Shown: piece by piece, positions 42,420 to 55,264 of the stretch | How positions within the stretch are numbered: the stretch's first letter is position 1 | How the letters are laid out: every line of letters starts with the position of its first letter | Assembly: GCF_964355755.1 (NCBI RefSeq) | Contig: NC_092674.1 | Location: forward strand, 2,609,001-2,673,000 | DNA from: Antedon mediterranea | Taxonomy: Eukaryota; Echinodermata; Crinoidea; Comatulida; Antedonidae | DNA length: 64,000 nucleotides | Direction: 5' to 3' | Position numbers and translations under genes: made by a program | Notes under the pieces: generated by a model | The model's database searches: none | What the model saw: the letters and a program-made list of their open reading frames with translations, nothing else | Told to the model about the DNA's origin: nothing

Positions 42420-42946
42420 CCCGACACGTTTATTTGCGAATTCATCATCTACGTTTTTTTTATTGACCAACACCCTTTTCCCTTTTAATGTGATAGACAA
42501 TATTTCTATTGTTTGAACATATTCTTAAAATGTTTTATTTTAACCAGGAAGTAAAATTCCTAGAAACTTTACCGCACTTAATCACGCCCCTTTATAGAAT
42601 CGTTTTTCATAGATACACAATGTTTGACTTTAACATACTATTTCAGAAAAGTGCATATTTTATTTTTCATTTTCGCTTGCACGAAAACGAGTAAATTCGC
42701 TTGAACTGGACATCAATTTACGGTTTTAACAGCATTTTTTGCGTCAACCATTTTCAACTTGTTGGCAACACATTTGAATTACTTCCGACGAACCCTTTCC
42801 TATAATTATCACGTTTGAATATTAATTAATTCTCAATATCTATATCAATTCATGCTAGAACAGAAATCAGGGTCAACGCTTTAAAGAAGTTTAAATCTGT
42901 CCGAATCCGACGTGCTACCATAATATAAGTCACATAATAGTTCCGA

Positions 42947-43015
42947 CCGGTGTAAGATTTAAATGTGTCCGGTGTTTGAAAGTGTCCACTGGACAATTTT
43001 CAGCATTGAATAGTG
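42947..43015 (+). repeat. left arm of 7.3-kb-spaced inverted repeat
   Basis: CCGGTGTAAGATT...GTGTCC...AGTGTCC...TTTTCAGCATTG.ATAGTG; about 80% identical to the reverse complement of 50201-50270. Confidence 0.75.
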
Positions 43016-43384
43016 TAATACCAGCTGTTGAAAATGGCTGCAACCACCCGGGCAGCTTTCATCGATAAAAAAGTAGGGACATCGACATCATATTAACCCC
43101 GTAAAAACTAGGGCACTGGAAGGTCACCAACTCCCGTTAGGGTAATTATAATTCCTTAGAATACCAACTTGAATCGCAAAATATCAAGTCGATTGAAATA
43201 AATATTACTATTATTATATCTGGAGACATATAGTCTAATCAAATTAAATTGTTTGTTTTTGATTGAGTATATACAACCTGTTGTCAATTTGAAGTAAATC
43301 TGACAACTTGAAAAAATATATAGCCTACCGGTACTGTATTATTATTTCTAGGGAATGAATATCACTAAATCATATAGGCATAGG

Positions 43385-43620
43385 GCCTACCTATTTTCGT
43401 TCTCTCGAAATATTATTTCATTGGAATTCGAATTACTAATTCGCGAGAGAACGAAATAATTTCCCTCGAAATTATTTCGTTCTCTCGATCATTCCTTGTC
43501 TCGAAGTAGTAATTCATTTTTTATATTGTTCAGTTCTTGAAATCTTATTTTGTTCTCCCTAAATATATTTGTTCCCTCAAAATATTTTTCAGTTCTCAAA
43601 ATATTATTTTGTAATATTCA
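43385..43620. repeat. TTCGTTCTCTCGAAAT repeat cluster
   Basis: TTCGTTCTCTCG at about 43397 and 43477, its inverse CGAGAGAACGAA at about 43443, then fading copies (TTGTTCCCTCAAAATAT) to 43610. Confidence 0.6.
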
Positions 43621-43979
43621 TAATACTGTTACTAATTTAATAATATTAACTGATAACAAAAGTGCTTTAAACAAGTAAGTTCGTCATTGTTAAAGTGAGT
43701 TCTTTTTCATTATATTTTTTTTCACAGATGCCTGATTTTTGGTTTTATTTAATAAAACATTGAATTGGTTAGTCACAATATTTTTTTGTTTCGAGATTTT
43801 ACATTATTTATTTATTTATCTAAAATACATTTGAAAAATATTGTTGATGCATATTACCAAAAAATATTTATTTTTTTATATTTTATATGGCAAAATAAAC
43901 ACCTTAATTGCGCATCATAATTATTCGTTCACTCAAGGGTATTTCGGTTTTTTGTATTTTTCGAATAATCTCTAAAAAA

Positions 43980-44290
43980 AAAACGTCCACCTCTCCTAAG
44001 GGACCACTTCTCATAATTCCGTAACGACCACATTTCGCAAATTACCACCTCTATTGAGGTGGTCACTTACGGGAGGTGTAGTCTGTAAAAGAAGTGGTCG
44101 TCTACGAGCGGTGGTAGTTTATGAAAGCAGTCCGTTATGAGAGGTGGTTACCCCTTCAGGAGGTTGTCCATTGTGAGAAGCGGTCCTTTAACAGAGGTAG
44201 TCCCTTTTAAATATTAAAGGTGGTCGCTAACAAGGGTGGTTGCTTACGATCAGAGTGCTAAGTTTTGAAAGCCGATCACTTACGAGAGGT
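43980..44290. repeat. degenerate GGTGGTC-type short repeats
   Basis: About a dozen loosely spaced copies of GAGGTGGTC-like units, first as their complement (GACCACCTC) then direct; heavily diverged. Confidence 0.55.
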
Positions 44291-44565
44291 GGATAGACTG
44301 ACGGCAAGTAGAGAAATACATTTGCACATGATTTAGACATTTAGGTTTGTAAAATATATAATATTTTATTAGCTGGCGATATTAACTACATTAGCTGTGA
44401 GGCAATTTTCGTTACTACATTACCTGTTGAGTTGTACATGAGTATAATGTTGATTTTTATTTGATAAATAAGCTGTTGGTGTTTCTACATCATTAGCTAG
44501 TTCTAGGTTTTATTATATGGGTGGATTTGACTTTTCTACACTAGCAGGTGTGAGTGTTACTTCAA

Positions 44566-44868
44566 TGCAAGTTGCGAGTTGCGAGTCGGAAAGTGCGAGT
44601 TGCGAGTCGGAAAGTGCGAGTTGCGAGTCGGAAAGTGCGAGTTGCGAGTCGGAAAGTGCGAGTTGCGAGTCGGAAAGTGCGAGTTGCGAGTCGGAAAACG
44701 CGAGTTGCGGGTCGGAAAACGCGAGTTGCGGGTCGGAAAACGCGAGTTGCGGGTCGGAAAACGCGAGTTGCGGGTCGAAAAATGCGAGTTGCGGGTCAAA
44801 AAACGCAAGTTGCGGGTCAAAAAACGCGAGTTGCTGGTCAAAAAACGCGAGTTGCTGGTCAAATACAC
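44566..44868 (+). repeat. 21-bp minisatellite, forward array
   Basis: About 14 units of GTTGCGAGTCGGAAAGTGCGA, drifting rightward to GTTGCGGGTCGGAAAACGCGA and GTCAAAAAACGCGA forms. Because 21 is a multiple of three and the unit lacks stops, several frames are open by chance. Confidence 0.95.
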
Positions 44869-45342
44869 CAGTCCTACCTAAACAAAATAGAGTGGGTTGT
44901 ATTGTGGATGTTAGAAACAAATTGCTTGAGCATGTGATATGAAACAATTAATCATTATATTTGATCTGCATTTTTGCTCGCATATGTGCAACCAGTGCGA
45001 CATGATACAACCCACCCAGGTGTGTAGACTCTGTACATAGTGTAGGATGATCACCAAAATTAACCTATTGTGGCATATATGACAATGGCAAGAAATTTAA
45101 TTATTTTCTTAACACTGCTTACAATATTTTTTTATTATTCACTTTAGCATTATTTGTTTCTGAATGCTCAACTTGTTTATGTTTTAGTTAAGTCAGTGCT
45201 TACTACAGTTCTAGGCTAAGCACTGGAGGTAGGCCTAGATTAGATTCACTTGGTGAAGAAACACTGTTTCTCAGGCAAAAACTCCACGAGATGAGTATAG
45301 GCCAAGAGCCCGTAACATATGATTTAACCCCATACAACCCCT

Positions 45343-45540
45343 TTTCGTATATTTAGGTCTCCCTTTTCGTATATTTGGGTCTCCCTTTTCGTATATTTGG
45401 GTCTCCCTTTTCGTATAGTGGGGTCTCCCTTTTCGTATATTGGGGTCTCCATTTTCGTATAGTGGAGTCTCCCTTTTCGTATAGTGGGGTCTCCCTTTTC
45501 GTATAGGGTCTCGGGTCTCTGGTCTCTGGTCTCGGGTCTC
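45343..45540. repeat. 22-bp tandem repeat
   Basis: About eight units of CCCTTTTCGTATATTTGGGTCT, then a shorter GGTCTC(T/G)GG run. Confidence 0.9.
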
Positions 45541-45570
45541 TAGTTTCGAAACACCCGTGTTTTGACATGC

Positions 45571-47735
45571 TTAAAGTGTTTAGTGCAGTCCGCTACCTGT
45601 ATCTGTATTCTGAATGTTCTGAACACTATTCTTCTGGATTTTCTCTGGTAGAAGAGAGATAAAGTGATGATAGTGATAACCGGAATTTGTACATGGATGG
45701 ACAGAAGCTTTTTAAGGGTGCAGGGTAAAGTGTGCATATAAGGAGATACTGGCATGCATTTAAGGTAGTGAGGTATCAAAATAATCTACTTTGATTTAAA
45801 ATTTACTACATTTGAAGGAGTTGGTGTTGGTTGGGAGGACTCTCTTAGGTCCATTGTAAAACAATCTCAAGTAATTTAAAATGGAATATAATACCTTTTG
45901 ATTTATTATTGTTTGCAGATGAGTGACCAGTTTATCTCTTACTTTTATCTTCTTTTATCTATGTGATTGCCATTGATTTAATTTAACTTGTTTTTAGTAC
46001 AAAAAACAAATAATAACTACTAATGCAAACATGCCAGTATCTCCTTATGTGCCACCTTAATACCACCCCCCCCCCCCCACCCACAATCAGACAAAAACAA
46101 AACAAAGTAAAGAGTTCAAAATGATGTCATCTATAATTTCTTCTTAAAGATGATGATGTCATTTAAGTTTCATCTAAAAACTAACTATTCTCATCTCTAA
46201 GTTATGCGATGAAGTCATAATTGACACCCCCATATATCAATAAGATATAAATAAGGGTGCAATCTCCTCATTTAATCAGTCCAGTACTTTCTAATGTATT
46301 CTGTGTATTCATTTATTTGAGGATCAAGTGTTTTTTTATATGCGACTCTACTGCATCTTTTCACTTGCAATACAAAATGTACAGTTTAATTTTACATTCT
46401 TAGTGTGTTGTATATATTTTTTTTTTTTTTTTTTTTTTTTATTTCATCATATATATATTATATATAATACATTACAAAGGAAAAACATAATCAAATAAAA
46501 AATTAAAATTAAAAAGTGTTGTATATTTGATCATCGCGTTGAACAACAACTAAAATACAACTTCATTTCACCTACTGTATCACACATTTCATCAAACAAT
46601 ACTGTATATAAGTAATAATAATTCCTTCTCCTATGTAATTGTGGGCGCAGATCAATGATTATTGTCACCTAAATTCAACAATTCAATTCAAGTAAATTTG
46701 AATTATCTTAGTTATAAGTTATATTTTCTCTAAAAACAAACCAGTGATTTCAGTATTTAAATCTGTACCCTGCTAAAGTTACTTTAAATACACATAGTAC
46801 ATTTGACAGATGCCTACTCTACTGTACGTGTACATACTAAAGTATGTATTTGTGTTTATTCCGCATGACAATCCGATATCTAAGTCAGAGAAAATTATTT
46901 GTAGAAAACAATATTCCATCTTCTTATGAATTTTTTAGGTTGACAATTTACAGTCTTCTTTCCAAAATTATGAAAAGCAAACAAAATGTAGATTATGAAT
47001 ATATGGTTAGATTCCAGAATGTATTTTAATTGGAGAGATGCACTATATTTCAATAGATACATTAATTGGTCCTCTCCATGATTTGCTGATGGGTGTTACA
47101 CATAATAAACTGTGTATTTCTTCTCTTTTTTTTTGTATTCATATGTATTTATATGTATCTATGGACAGTTTGTCTGAAAATGTTTAACAAAAAAATATTA
47201 TAAACATAAAGAATTGACTATGATTCTAAGAAAATAATATAGCTTTGAAAATTTGACCATTATCTGTAGGTATGGTATGTGTTTCCTTGCGCTGTTTATG
47301 GGATCTGCTTTACACAAAGTAGTACTAATGACTCCAACCATCATGTCTGTTTTTAATCATCATTAATCATCTTACCTAAATACTGTAAACAATACAAACT
47401 GTACTTTTTAATGTGAGTTTTTCTTACCAATTTATTATTATTTTCTCATTTAACAAGGCAAAAATACATGTACATAATTTATTGTATCATTATTAGTAAT
47501 TGTATCATTATCAGTAATTGCAAACAAATTAAATAATAACTTTAATCTACTATATTTACAATTATATTATTTCAAAATATAAAGTATCAATAACATAATT
47601 GTTTTGTGTTGAAATACAAAATAAGTTCATTTCAACCAAAAAAACTAAACAAAATTTAAATTGTAATTTATTTACTGATTGTTTGGTTCATGTATTATTT
47701 TTTTGGATGGTACGACCTCCTTGAAAAATTATTTT
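45571..47735. other. AT-rich spacer
   Basis: No supported gene. Contains a 17-bp inverted pair (AAGGAGATACTGGCATG at 45739 and its inverse at 46030), poly-C at 46067-46079 and poly-T at 46418-46441. Confidence 0.5.
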
Positions 47736-48208
47736 TGCATTTTCCGACCCGCAACTCGCATTTTCCGACCCGCAACTCGCATTTTCCGACCCGCAACTCG
47801 CATTTTCCGACCCGCAACTCGCATTTTCCAACCCGCAACTCGCATTTTCCAACCCGCAACTCGCATTTTCCGACTCGCAACTCGCATTTTCCGACCCGCA
47901 ACTCGCATTTTCCGACCCGCAACTCGCATTTTCCGACTCGCAACTCGCATTTTCCGACCCGCAACTCGCATTTCCCGACCCGCAACTCGCATTTCCCGAC
48001 CCGCAACTCGCACTTTCCGACCCGCAACTCGCACTTTCCGACCCGCAACTCGCATTTCCCGACTCGCAACTCGCACTTTCCGACCCGCAACTCGCACTTC
48101 CCGACCCGCAACTCGCATTTTCCGACCCGCAACTCGCATTTTCCAACTCGCAACTCGCATTTTCCAACTCGCAACTCGCATTTTCCAACTCGCAACTCGC
48201 AACTCGCA
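47736..48208 (-). repeat. 21-bp minisatellite, inverted array
   Basis: About 22 units of GCATTTTCCGACCCGCAACTC, the reverse complement of the 44566-44868 unit. Variants CCGACTCG, CCAACTCG and CACTTTCC. Confidence 0.95.
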
Positions 48209-48519
48209 GAAAAGAAACCCTCTTTTGAACAGGGCCTACTGTGTTTAAATGGAATGCTACAAGTTGTATTATTTTTTTTTATTTATCGTTTTGTGTACTA
48301 AAGTGGCAGCATAATCAGTATTTATTTTTACCAGATGTCCAACAAGGGTAATGTCCCAATTGGTAATTGCCACAATTGTCAGGTCAACCTCAAAACAGCG
48401 GCTCTCGGGACCGGGAGAGTTGTATGATTTGTTTTTATTATTTTTTTTTTAATGCGCCTTGAGCACTCTGTGGTATGTGTGCTATAAAAATCCTGTTATT
48501 ATTATTTGTTATTCTTACA

Positions 48520-49980
48520 GTAAAGTGATCTTTAATTGGAAGAGGACCAGTACAATTACTTGTTTTTAATCACATGATTATAAACTATTTATTCCTCTTG
48601 TCTGTGCTCGTACAAAATAATAAAACGGTCGCTAATTGGAAGTGTATTAAAGTAAAGTGATCTTTAATTGGAAGAGGACCAGTACAATTACTTGTTTTTT
48701 ATCACATGATTATAAACTATTTATTCCTCTTGTCTGTACTCATACAAAATAATAAAACGGTCGCTAAATGGAAGTGTTTAAATTGAAGTGATCTTTAATT
48801 GGAAGAGGACCAGTACAATTACTTGTTTTTTATCACATGATTATAAACTATTTCTTCTTCTTGTCTTTATTCATACAAAATAATATAACGGTCGCTAATT
48901 AGAGGTGTCTTAAAGTAAAGTGACCTTTAATTGGAAGCGGACCAGTACATTTACTTAATTTTGTCACATAATTAAACTATTAATTATTCTTGCCTTTACT
49001 CATACCAATTGATAAAAATGGTCACTAATTAGAGGTGTCTTAAAGTAAAGTGATCTTTAATTGGAAGCGGACCAGTCAGTACAGTTACTTAATTTTGTCA
49101 CATAATTAAAACTATTAATTATTATTGTCTTTACTCATACCAATTAATAAAATGGTCGCTAATTGGAGGTGTTTTAAGTAAAGTGGTCCTTTATTGAAAG
49201 AGGGCCAGTACAATTACTTGTTTTTGTCACATAATTAATAACTATATATTCTTCTTGCTTTATTAATACTAAATAATATAATGGTCGCTAATTGGAGGTT
49301 TCTTTAAGTAAAGTGATCTATAACTGGAAGAGGACTAGTACAGTTACTTAATTTTGTCACTATCATAATTAAAACTATGTATTCTTCTTGTATTTACTTC
49401 TACCAATTAATAAAAATGGTCGCTAATTAGAGGTGTCTTAAAGTAAAGTGACCTTTAATTGGAAGCGGACCAGTACATTTACTTAATTTTGTCACATAAT
49501 TAAACTATTAATTAATCTTGCCTTTACTCATACCAATTAATAAAAATGGTCATTAATTTGAGGTGTCTTAAAGTAAAGTGATCTTTAATTGGAAGCGGAC
49601 CAGTCAGTACAGTTACTTAATTTTGTCACATAATTAAAACTATTAATTATTATTGTCTTTACTCATACCAATTAATAAAATGGTCGCTAATTGGAGGTGT
49701 TTTAAGTAAAGTGGTCCTTTATTGAAAGAGGTCCAGTACAATTACTTGTTTTTTGTCACATAATTAAAAACTATATATTCTTCTTGCTTTATTAATACTA
49801 AATAATATAATGGTCGCTAATTGGAGGTGTTTTAGGTAAAGTGATTTTTAATTGGAAGAGGAACACTTCATTTACTTGTTTTTGTCACAAACTTAACAAT
49901 TATTTATTCTTCTTGTCTTTTCACATACCATATAATATAATGGTCCCTAATTGGAGGTGTTTAGGCAAAGCGATCTTTAA
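48520..49980. repeat. ~130-bp satellite with four-unit higher-order period
   Basis: About 11-12 units starting TAAAGTGATCTTTAATTGGAAG. 48901 and 49429 start near-identical four-unit blocks (~528 bp) that share private variants such as ACCAGTCAGTACAG. Confidence 0.92.
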
Positions 49981-50200
49981 TGAGAAAAAAAAAATTGTTT
50001 GGCATCATTAAGTATTATTGGTTATTAAAAGAAGACAAGACAAGTGCAGGCGTGATAAAAACAACCACCTATCATAAAACGTATGATACAGTATTTAATA
50101 GTGGACGCATTTCAATCCATGGGTCAGACATTATTAAACGGGCCGGACAGCATTAAATTGTTGAAAAACGCCCACGAACCCGTTGAAACATGCAACTGGA

Positions 50201-50270
50201 CACTATCCAATGCTGAAAAGTGTCCACCCGGACACTTTTGAATGCTGGACACAATTCAATCTTACACCGG
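50201..50270 (-). repeat. right arm of 7.3-kb-spaced inverted repeat
   Basis: Partner of 42947-43015. Holds an internal small palindrome (AGTGTCC...GGACACTT). Confidence 0.75.
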
Positions 50271-50925
50271 CCGCAAATAAAATTGTATGTAAAGTTAAAA
50301 TATTATATAGGCCTATGTATTACACTAAATCTACAAATCCAGTTAAAATGGTAATTAATTTGTTTGGCCTGTCCAACTTGACCAATAGTATTGGTGATCC
50401 GTCACTTGTTCTTGTGTTGTTATGTCGTCAAGCTTAAATTTGTTTACGATAAAATATAATTGAACCGAATCGCCCAAAATTGACACAAGTTTTAATTGGA
50501 TCTCAACCTATGTTGCGATCGCCATGTTTTTGTTTAATGGAATGAGGAAAGATTCTTTAATTGTGCGAATTGCACAATGTACAATTTCCTCAAATCGATG
50601 TGAAGGTAATCGATTTTCAACCACAAACTGCGCTAATGAACCAGGAAATTACATTAAAAACATGTTGGCACTGTAGGCCTACTTCATGGAATCGTTCATT
50701 GGAACACCATGGCATAAACCCCTCATTTGCCATCCGGATTTAATATTGGAATGACAGAAGAGTTTCCTTAGCAACCAGATAACTATCTGTTATTACATTA
50801 GTAGTTTTGTTTGTTTCATTTATTTTCCACACATTGAGCAAAATAGAACATATATTTATTTAATAAGAAACGATAACTTTTTTCATGGTTGAACATAGTT
50901 TAAAGAAAATTGTAGGCTAACTTAC

Positions 50926-51045
50926 CAGTTGTAACCGAATCATTCCATGCCTCATTGGTGCCATAAACTGGTGTAACTTCTTCGTTAAATTTAGGCCCGG
51001 ATGTAGTGGAAACAACTGGGGGAGTAGTGAATGTAGCATCTGTTG
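50926..51045 (-). CDS. Thr/Pro-rich linker exon of a second X-domain gene
   Basis: 120 bases, phase 1-1, AG and GT intact: TDATFTTPPVVSTTSGPKFN and on to WNDSVTT. It resembles ectodomain stalks of gene B type. It follows a broken X-domain exon and no further exon is found before gene B starts at 42348, so it is likely a remnant. Confidence 0.5.
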
Positions 51046-51104
51046 CTATTCATCCAATGTAACTGTTTACTTACAACTTTGTTTAAAAAAAGATATTACC
51101 GTGT

Positions 51105-51548
51105 GAACTACCAACAACTTGTGCGTTAAGTAACGGAATATATTGATAGCCTTGATCTACATCGTCCATATCAAGTACTTGATTAACTGACAACGCATTA
51201 GGAGTATTAGTGTATCTGACAGTAAATCCTTCTTCAATATATGCGGATTATAATATGCCTTGCTCAAAGGACCATAATACGCTCAGTTTTTGGTACCGTA
51301 TAACGAGTAACCTCTCTGTTGATAGCACCAGGTACGTCATAGATGCCAACAATCTTAAAGTTTGTGTTTGAATCTTCTATCTGCCTGAATACAATGACTT
51401 TAGTTTGTTTACTGTTTCTGCTTACGTATGTCCAACTGTTGATTTGACCACTACAAGTGAAATGTCTGTCTGATACAGCTGTGAAACCAGAGTCCCATTG
51501 ATAAGGACTATCCCTAGGTATACTGGCCAACCTGCACTGCAAGAACTA
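51105..51548 (-). pseudogene. broken X-domain exon
   Basis: Reads CSAG, then in another frame HFTCSGQINSWTYVS, VIVFRQIED, FKIVGIYDVPG, TERIMVL, then a stop; the next part (YIEEGFTVRYTN, LLNAQVVGSS) is in a third frame with an extra TAA. The GDVIGW-type strand is deleted. The 5' end lies a few bases from the duplication breakpoint. Confidence 0.75.
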
Positions 51549-52881
51549 TCTATAAACATCTAATGCTCACTTTAGCACTCTCGCAAATAGTGTTTCTAAT
51601 TGGTTTCGACAAAACATCAAGTAAGAAACTTATATTCTCTACTTTGGCAGAATACATCATTTTCAGCATAATGATTTCGGTGATATGATTTCGGTGATTT
51701 ACAATAATGTAACATTGTAACTATATATTGTTGGATATTTTTTGCTTATTGATTTTCCACATATAATACATATATTTTCTTAATAAATCATTATATATTT
51801 GATAATGATGAATAATTATGAATTTAATAAATTTGTCTTTTTCCTCAATGAAAATTGTTGCTAAAAACATCAATAAAACAAAAGAATTAGTTTAAATAAT
51901 TCTACCAATAAAACCATATTTGTTACACGTAATATCAACCATCAATTTTTTATATAATGTTTTTCATGTATCTAACGCGTTTTTCATGTATCTACCGCGT
52001 TTTTTATATATCTAACGCGGTTTTTTTTTTATGTATCTAACGCGTTTTTCTTGCCCACAGAGCGTGTGTACTGGGGTAGCCGCGTTACTTCTCTATCTTT
52101 ACCTTGCGGCATTTACGTGGATGTTTGCTGAAGCCGTTTACCTCCATTACAAGATATATGATATTCATAAAACGTCTGTTTATTAAGTATTTTTATTATT
52201 TAAACCGATCTGATACAGTTACCAAATGTTCATTTGGTAAAAATTTGGTAATTAAAATTAGTTAATTCCTTTCAGGCTAACTTGGTTCTTATTTTAAAAG
52301 TAGCCAAAACGATCTACACACGTTCTAATGGACACTGTAACAAGAACCAGAAGGAGGAGATAGCGATGACTAGGTATGTACACTGCTGTGACGTCACTAT
52401 GACGTACGTCTAATCATCTATCCACGGTTTATGTAAATGTTACTATTTTCCATCAATGGACCGAACATGAAAAATCTTTTATAAATGTATTTATTTGTAA
52501 TGTCAGTAATTTATGTTATCATTTTGTATGTATTTTTTTGTAATGAAAATCAATAAATATATTTATTTGAAATTATTTTGTAAAGTATTTAATTTGTTGA
52601 CAGAAAAGCCATAAAGGGCGCACTGATACTTGTGCCGCTGCTTGGTGTCACGTGGTTATTTGGTATAGTAATTACCTTCACTGGTGGAACAATGCTGTTT
52701 TCTTATATTTTTGTTCTGAATGGAAGCCAAGGATTGGCTATATTCCTCGTCTGCATAGTGTTCAGTCCGCAGGTATTGTTTTTACGTACTTACTAATGTG
52801 CACTTAAGTTAGCACTTAAGTTAGGTAGCCTATTTCTCATAAATGGACTAATAAATGAATATTACTATAACGGTTCACTTA

Positions 52882-53205
52882 AAGATGTATTGTCCCCCAA
52901 AAACATGAAAAATGAAGATTAATTAAATCAGACTTTGAATAGGTTATTTTGTAGTTAAAAAAAAAACGGGAACAAATTACGTTTTCACTTATAATGGCAA
53001 ATAAATGGTTAAATTTAACCAACTCTATTGGCTGGCAGCCAATTTGATTATTTTTTGCTTTAAATTATATTTTTTTAGGTAAATACACTTTATTTCGATC
53101 AAATTTTTGGTCAAACTGGATAACGTTTATGTTACATTAAAATGGCATATTCAACAAAAATTTTAAGAATTATTTTTTCAGGGGGGGGGGGGGGCAATAT
53201 ATCTT
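52882..53205. mobile_element. MITE with GATGTATTGTCCCCC ends
   Basis: Begins AAGATGTATTGTCCCCC and ends GGGGGCAATATATCTT, so both inverted ends are present; poly-G expanded at the right end. Confidence 0.65.
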
Positions 53206-53557
53206 ATTATTAGATGATTTAAAAAAATGCAAGTAGGAGGCCTACGTATATTGGTGAGATAGGAGAATTTTCAAATTGTAAAGGTGTTTCCCTTTAGTCC
53301 GGGTAGTCTGAGCAGGCATATATATATAATAAAGGTTAACACGGTCACTACTCTTTACGAAAAACATTGATTACTTCAGTTACGCATTTTTATTACCAAT
53401 TCGTTCAGGTAAAAGATGAATTGAAGAAACATAAATGGCTAAAGCGCCTTTTCAGACGTGTTGACCCCATGCAATCGGAACCACAAACAATCCAATCCAA
53501 TCTTGTTAGTTTATTACCGTATATTGGAATGGAGAACATTTATTGATGATTGTGTAT

Positions 53558-53882
53558 AAAGCTTGGTTCCCACTAGGACGCAACAACATGACGTAAGCAC
53601 AACGCAAGCGAGTTGACCAATCACAAGCGAAACTTCGGATAATCCATCGCTTGTGATTGGTTAAATTGCTTACGTCGCGCTTACGTCGTTGCATTACGTC
53701 TTAAGCGTGGTTCCCACTAGCGACGCAACGCAAGGACGTAACGCAACGCAAGTGAACTGAACAATCACAAGCGATGGCTTATTCGCTTTTGATTGCTAAC
53801 TGTATAAGTTCGCTTGTCATTGGTTAAAACGCTTGCGTTGCGTTTACGTCCTTGCGTTACGTTCTAGTGGGAACCAAGCTTT
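53558..53882. mobile_element. two adjacent MITEs of the AAGCTTGGTTCCCACTAG family
   Basis: 53558-53702 lacks its right end; 53704-53882 is complete, with GGTTCCCACTAG...CTAGTGGGAACCAAGCTT ends and palindromic ACGCAACGCAAG/CTTGCGTTGCGT interior. Only a fragment occurs at the matching site in copy 1. Confidence 0.75.
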
Positions 53883-54765
53883 AGTGAGAACCAAGCGTTA
53901 TACTATTAAATTTAATATAGTAATTTTCTTAAATACTTGCATTTTATGTAGTATTCGTTTTATCTTAGACATGGTTTTATAAAGAACAAACTCTTTACGT
54001 GTTTCAAAATGCCTTTATTATTAACGAGTTATTTATTTTACAGACGACGTCAAGCTTGTCTACAACGAGGAAAAAAGGATCTGGTATTCATTACAATGTA
54101 CGCGCACTATTAATGTACGCACAGTATTAATCTATGTACACGACACTATTATTAATGTACGCACACTATTAATGTACGCGCAGTACGAACAACGCGTAAA
54201 TATTGCTATAGTGTGAAACAAAATTTTTACTGAATTTTCACTAGACGAAAACAATGTATGCTTTTTCCAAGAAGTCTACCGAAAATGTTAAGATACAAAG
54301 CTGCTACATGCTAAAAAATGTTAGCCTAGCAAGATAATGTAAGTATAGTTTAAGAATAGGGAATAAGAATTCAATGTTATTTTAAAAGCTAAACTTCATT
54401 TTTCTACGTAATAGATGGATAACTTGTGACCTTAATCTTACGAGGCTTTTTCCACTGAACTATATAACTAAAATATTAATTTTATCATAACGCGCACGTA
54501 AGACTGATTCCCGGGAAGCAACGCTAAAACGCAACGCAACGCAAGCAAGTTGACCAATAGCCAGTGTTCGGTAGTAATCCATCGCTTCTGATTTGTCAAA
54601 TTACTTGCGTTGCTCGTACGTCGTTGCGTTGTACCCAAATCGGTACCAAAAGCTCAACTGAACGTTTAAAAAAAATATTACTAGTTAGATTATTAGTAGC
54701 TTACTTCTCATACAATGTAATTTGAATAAATATAAATTTGCTAGAAAATAGCACCTTAAAAAGTA

Positions 54766-55264
54766 TTAAATAACGGTTTTACTAGTAGATTGCATAGCCG
54801 AAAGTGAAATATCATTTGTGTCGGACCCCTTTCGTGTGTCAGACACCAGTCGCTTTGTATGGCGCTCCGCCGGTAGAATGCAATTTCTAACTGCATTAAA
54901 CCAGGATCGCCATACCTGTCTACATTCATTTCGTAATACACAAAATAGAATAAAGACAGCAACTCCCTGGAAAGAGTTTAATACAGTGAAAATAACGACA
55001 AACGCTTTACTTGTTGTGTGTTTGAAAGATAAAAATCCAAAAATCCACGTGAGGCCCAACAATAGTGAAATGGCTATGGCGTTTGCAGCTCTTTTCCGCT
55101 TCGTTTTCCTGGTTTTCGTGGAAATCTTACCGAGGGTTGGTGCTCGAATGAATAGTTTCTTAATCACCATTACAAAGATGACAAAGTTGCAACCGATGAT
55201 TGCGCCAATAGGTGCAATCACGAATATGTTGAAAAACACCCCCATCGAACTGTCAACGTAGCAA
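54766..55264 (-). CDS. gene B paralogue exon: TM5-TM7 and tail
   Basis: Open through to the stop, LLLGLTWIFGF (TM6) and LNSFQGVAVFILF (TM7). Confidence 0.9.

Larger units (their letters stand above)
51553..54150 (+). pseudogene. gene A paralogue, pseudogene
   Basis: Exon remnants: 51557-51620 (TM2, 5' part missing), 52061-52186 (TM3, runs into TAA), 52276-52373, 52604-52772, 53409-53490, 54044 onward. Relative to gene A about 580 bp are deleted, removing TM4 and the TM5 exon, and the donor after the tail exon (GTGAGT in gene A) is gone. It cannot encode a seven-TM receptor. Its last exon shows the pre-insertion C-terminus. Confidence 0.88.

Noticed and set aside
44566-44868. CRISPR-like array
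   Set aside because: Units are contiguous without spacers and the genome is eukaryotic.
44513-44947. Long open frames on both strands, e.g. a 144-residue repetitive protein
   Set aside because: They arise from a 21-bp tandem repeat without stops that is open in several frames at once; no codon bias or splice context.
45736-46046. 17-bp inverted pair as a MITE
   Set aside because: Arms are short, flanks show no target duplication, and the interior is not element-like.
46844-47029. 61-residue open frame in the spacer
   Set aside because: Short, AT-rich, no motif or splice context.
47679-48301. 203-residue and 189-residue repetitive open frames
   Set aside because: Same 21-bp repeat in reverse; several overlapping frames are open equally.
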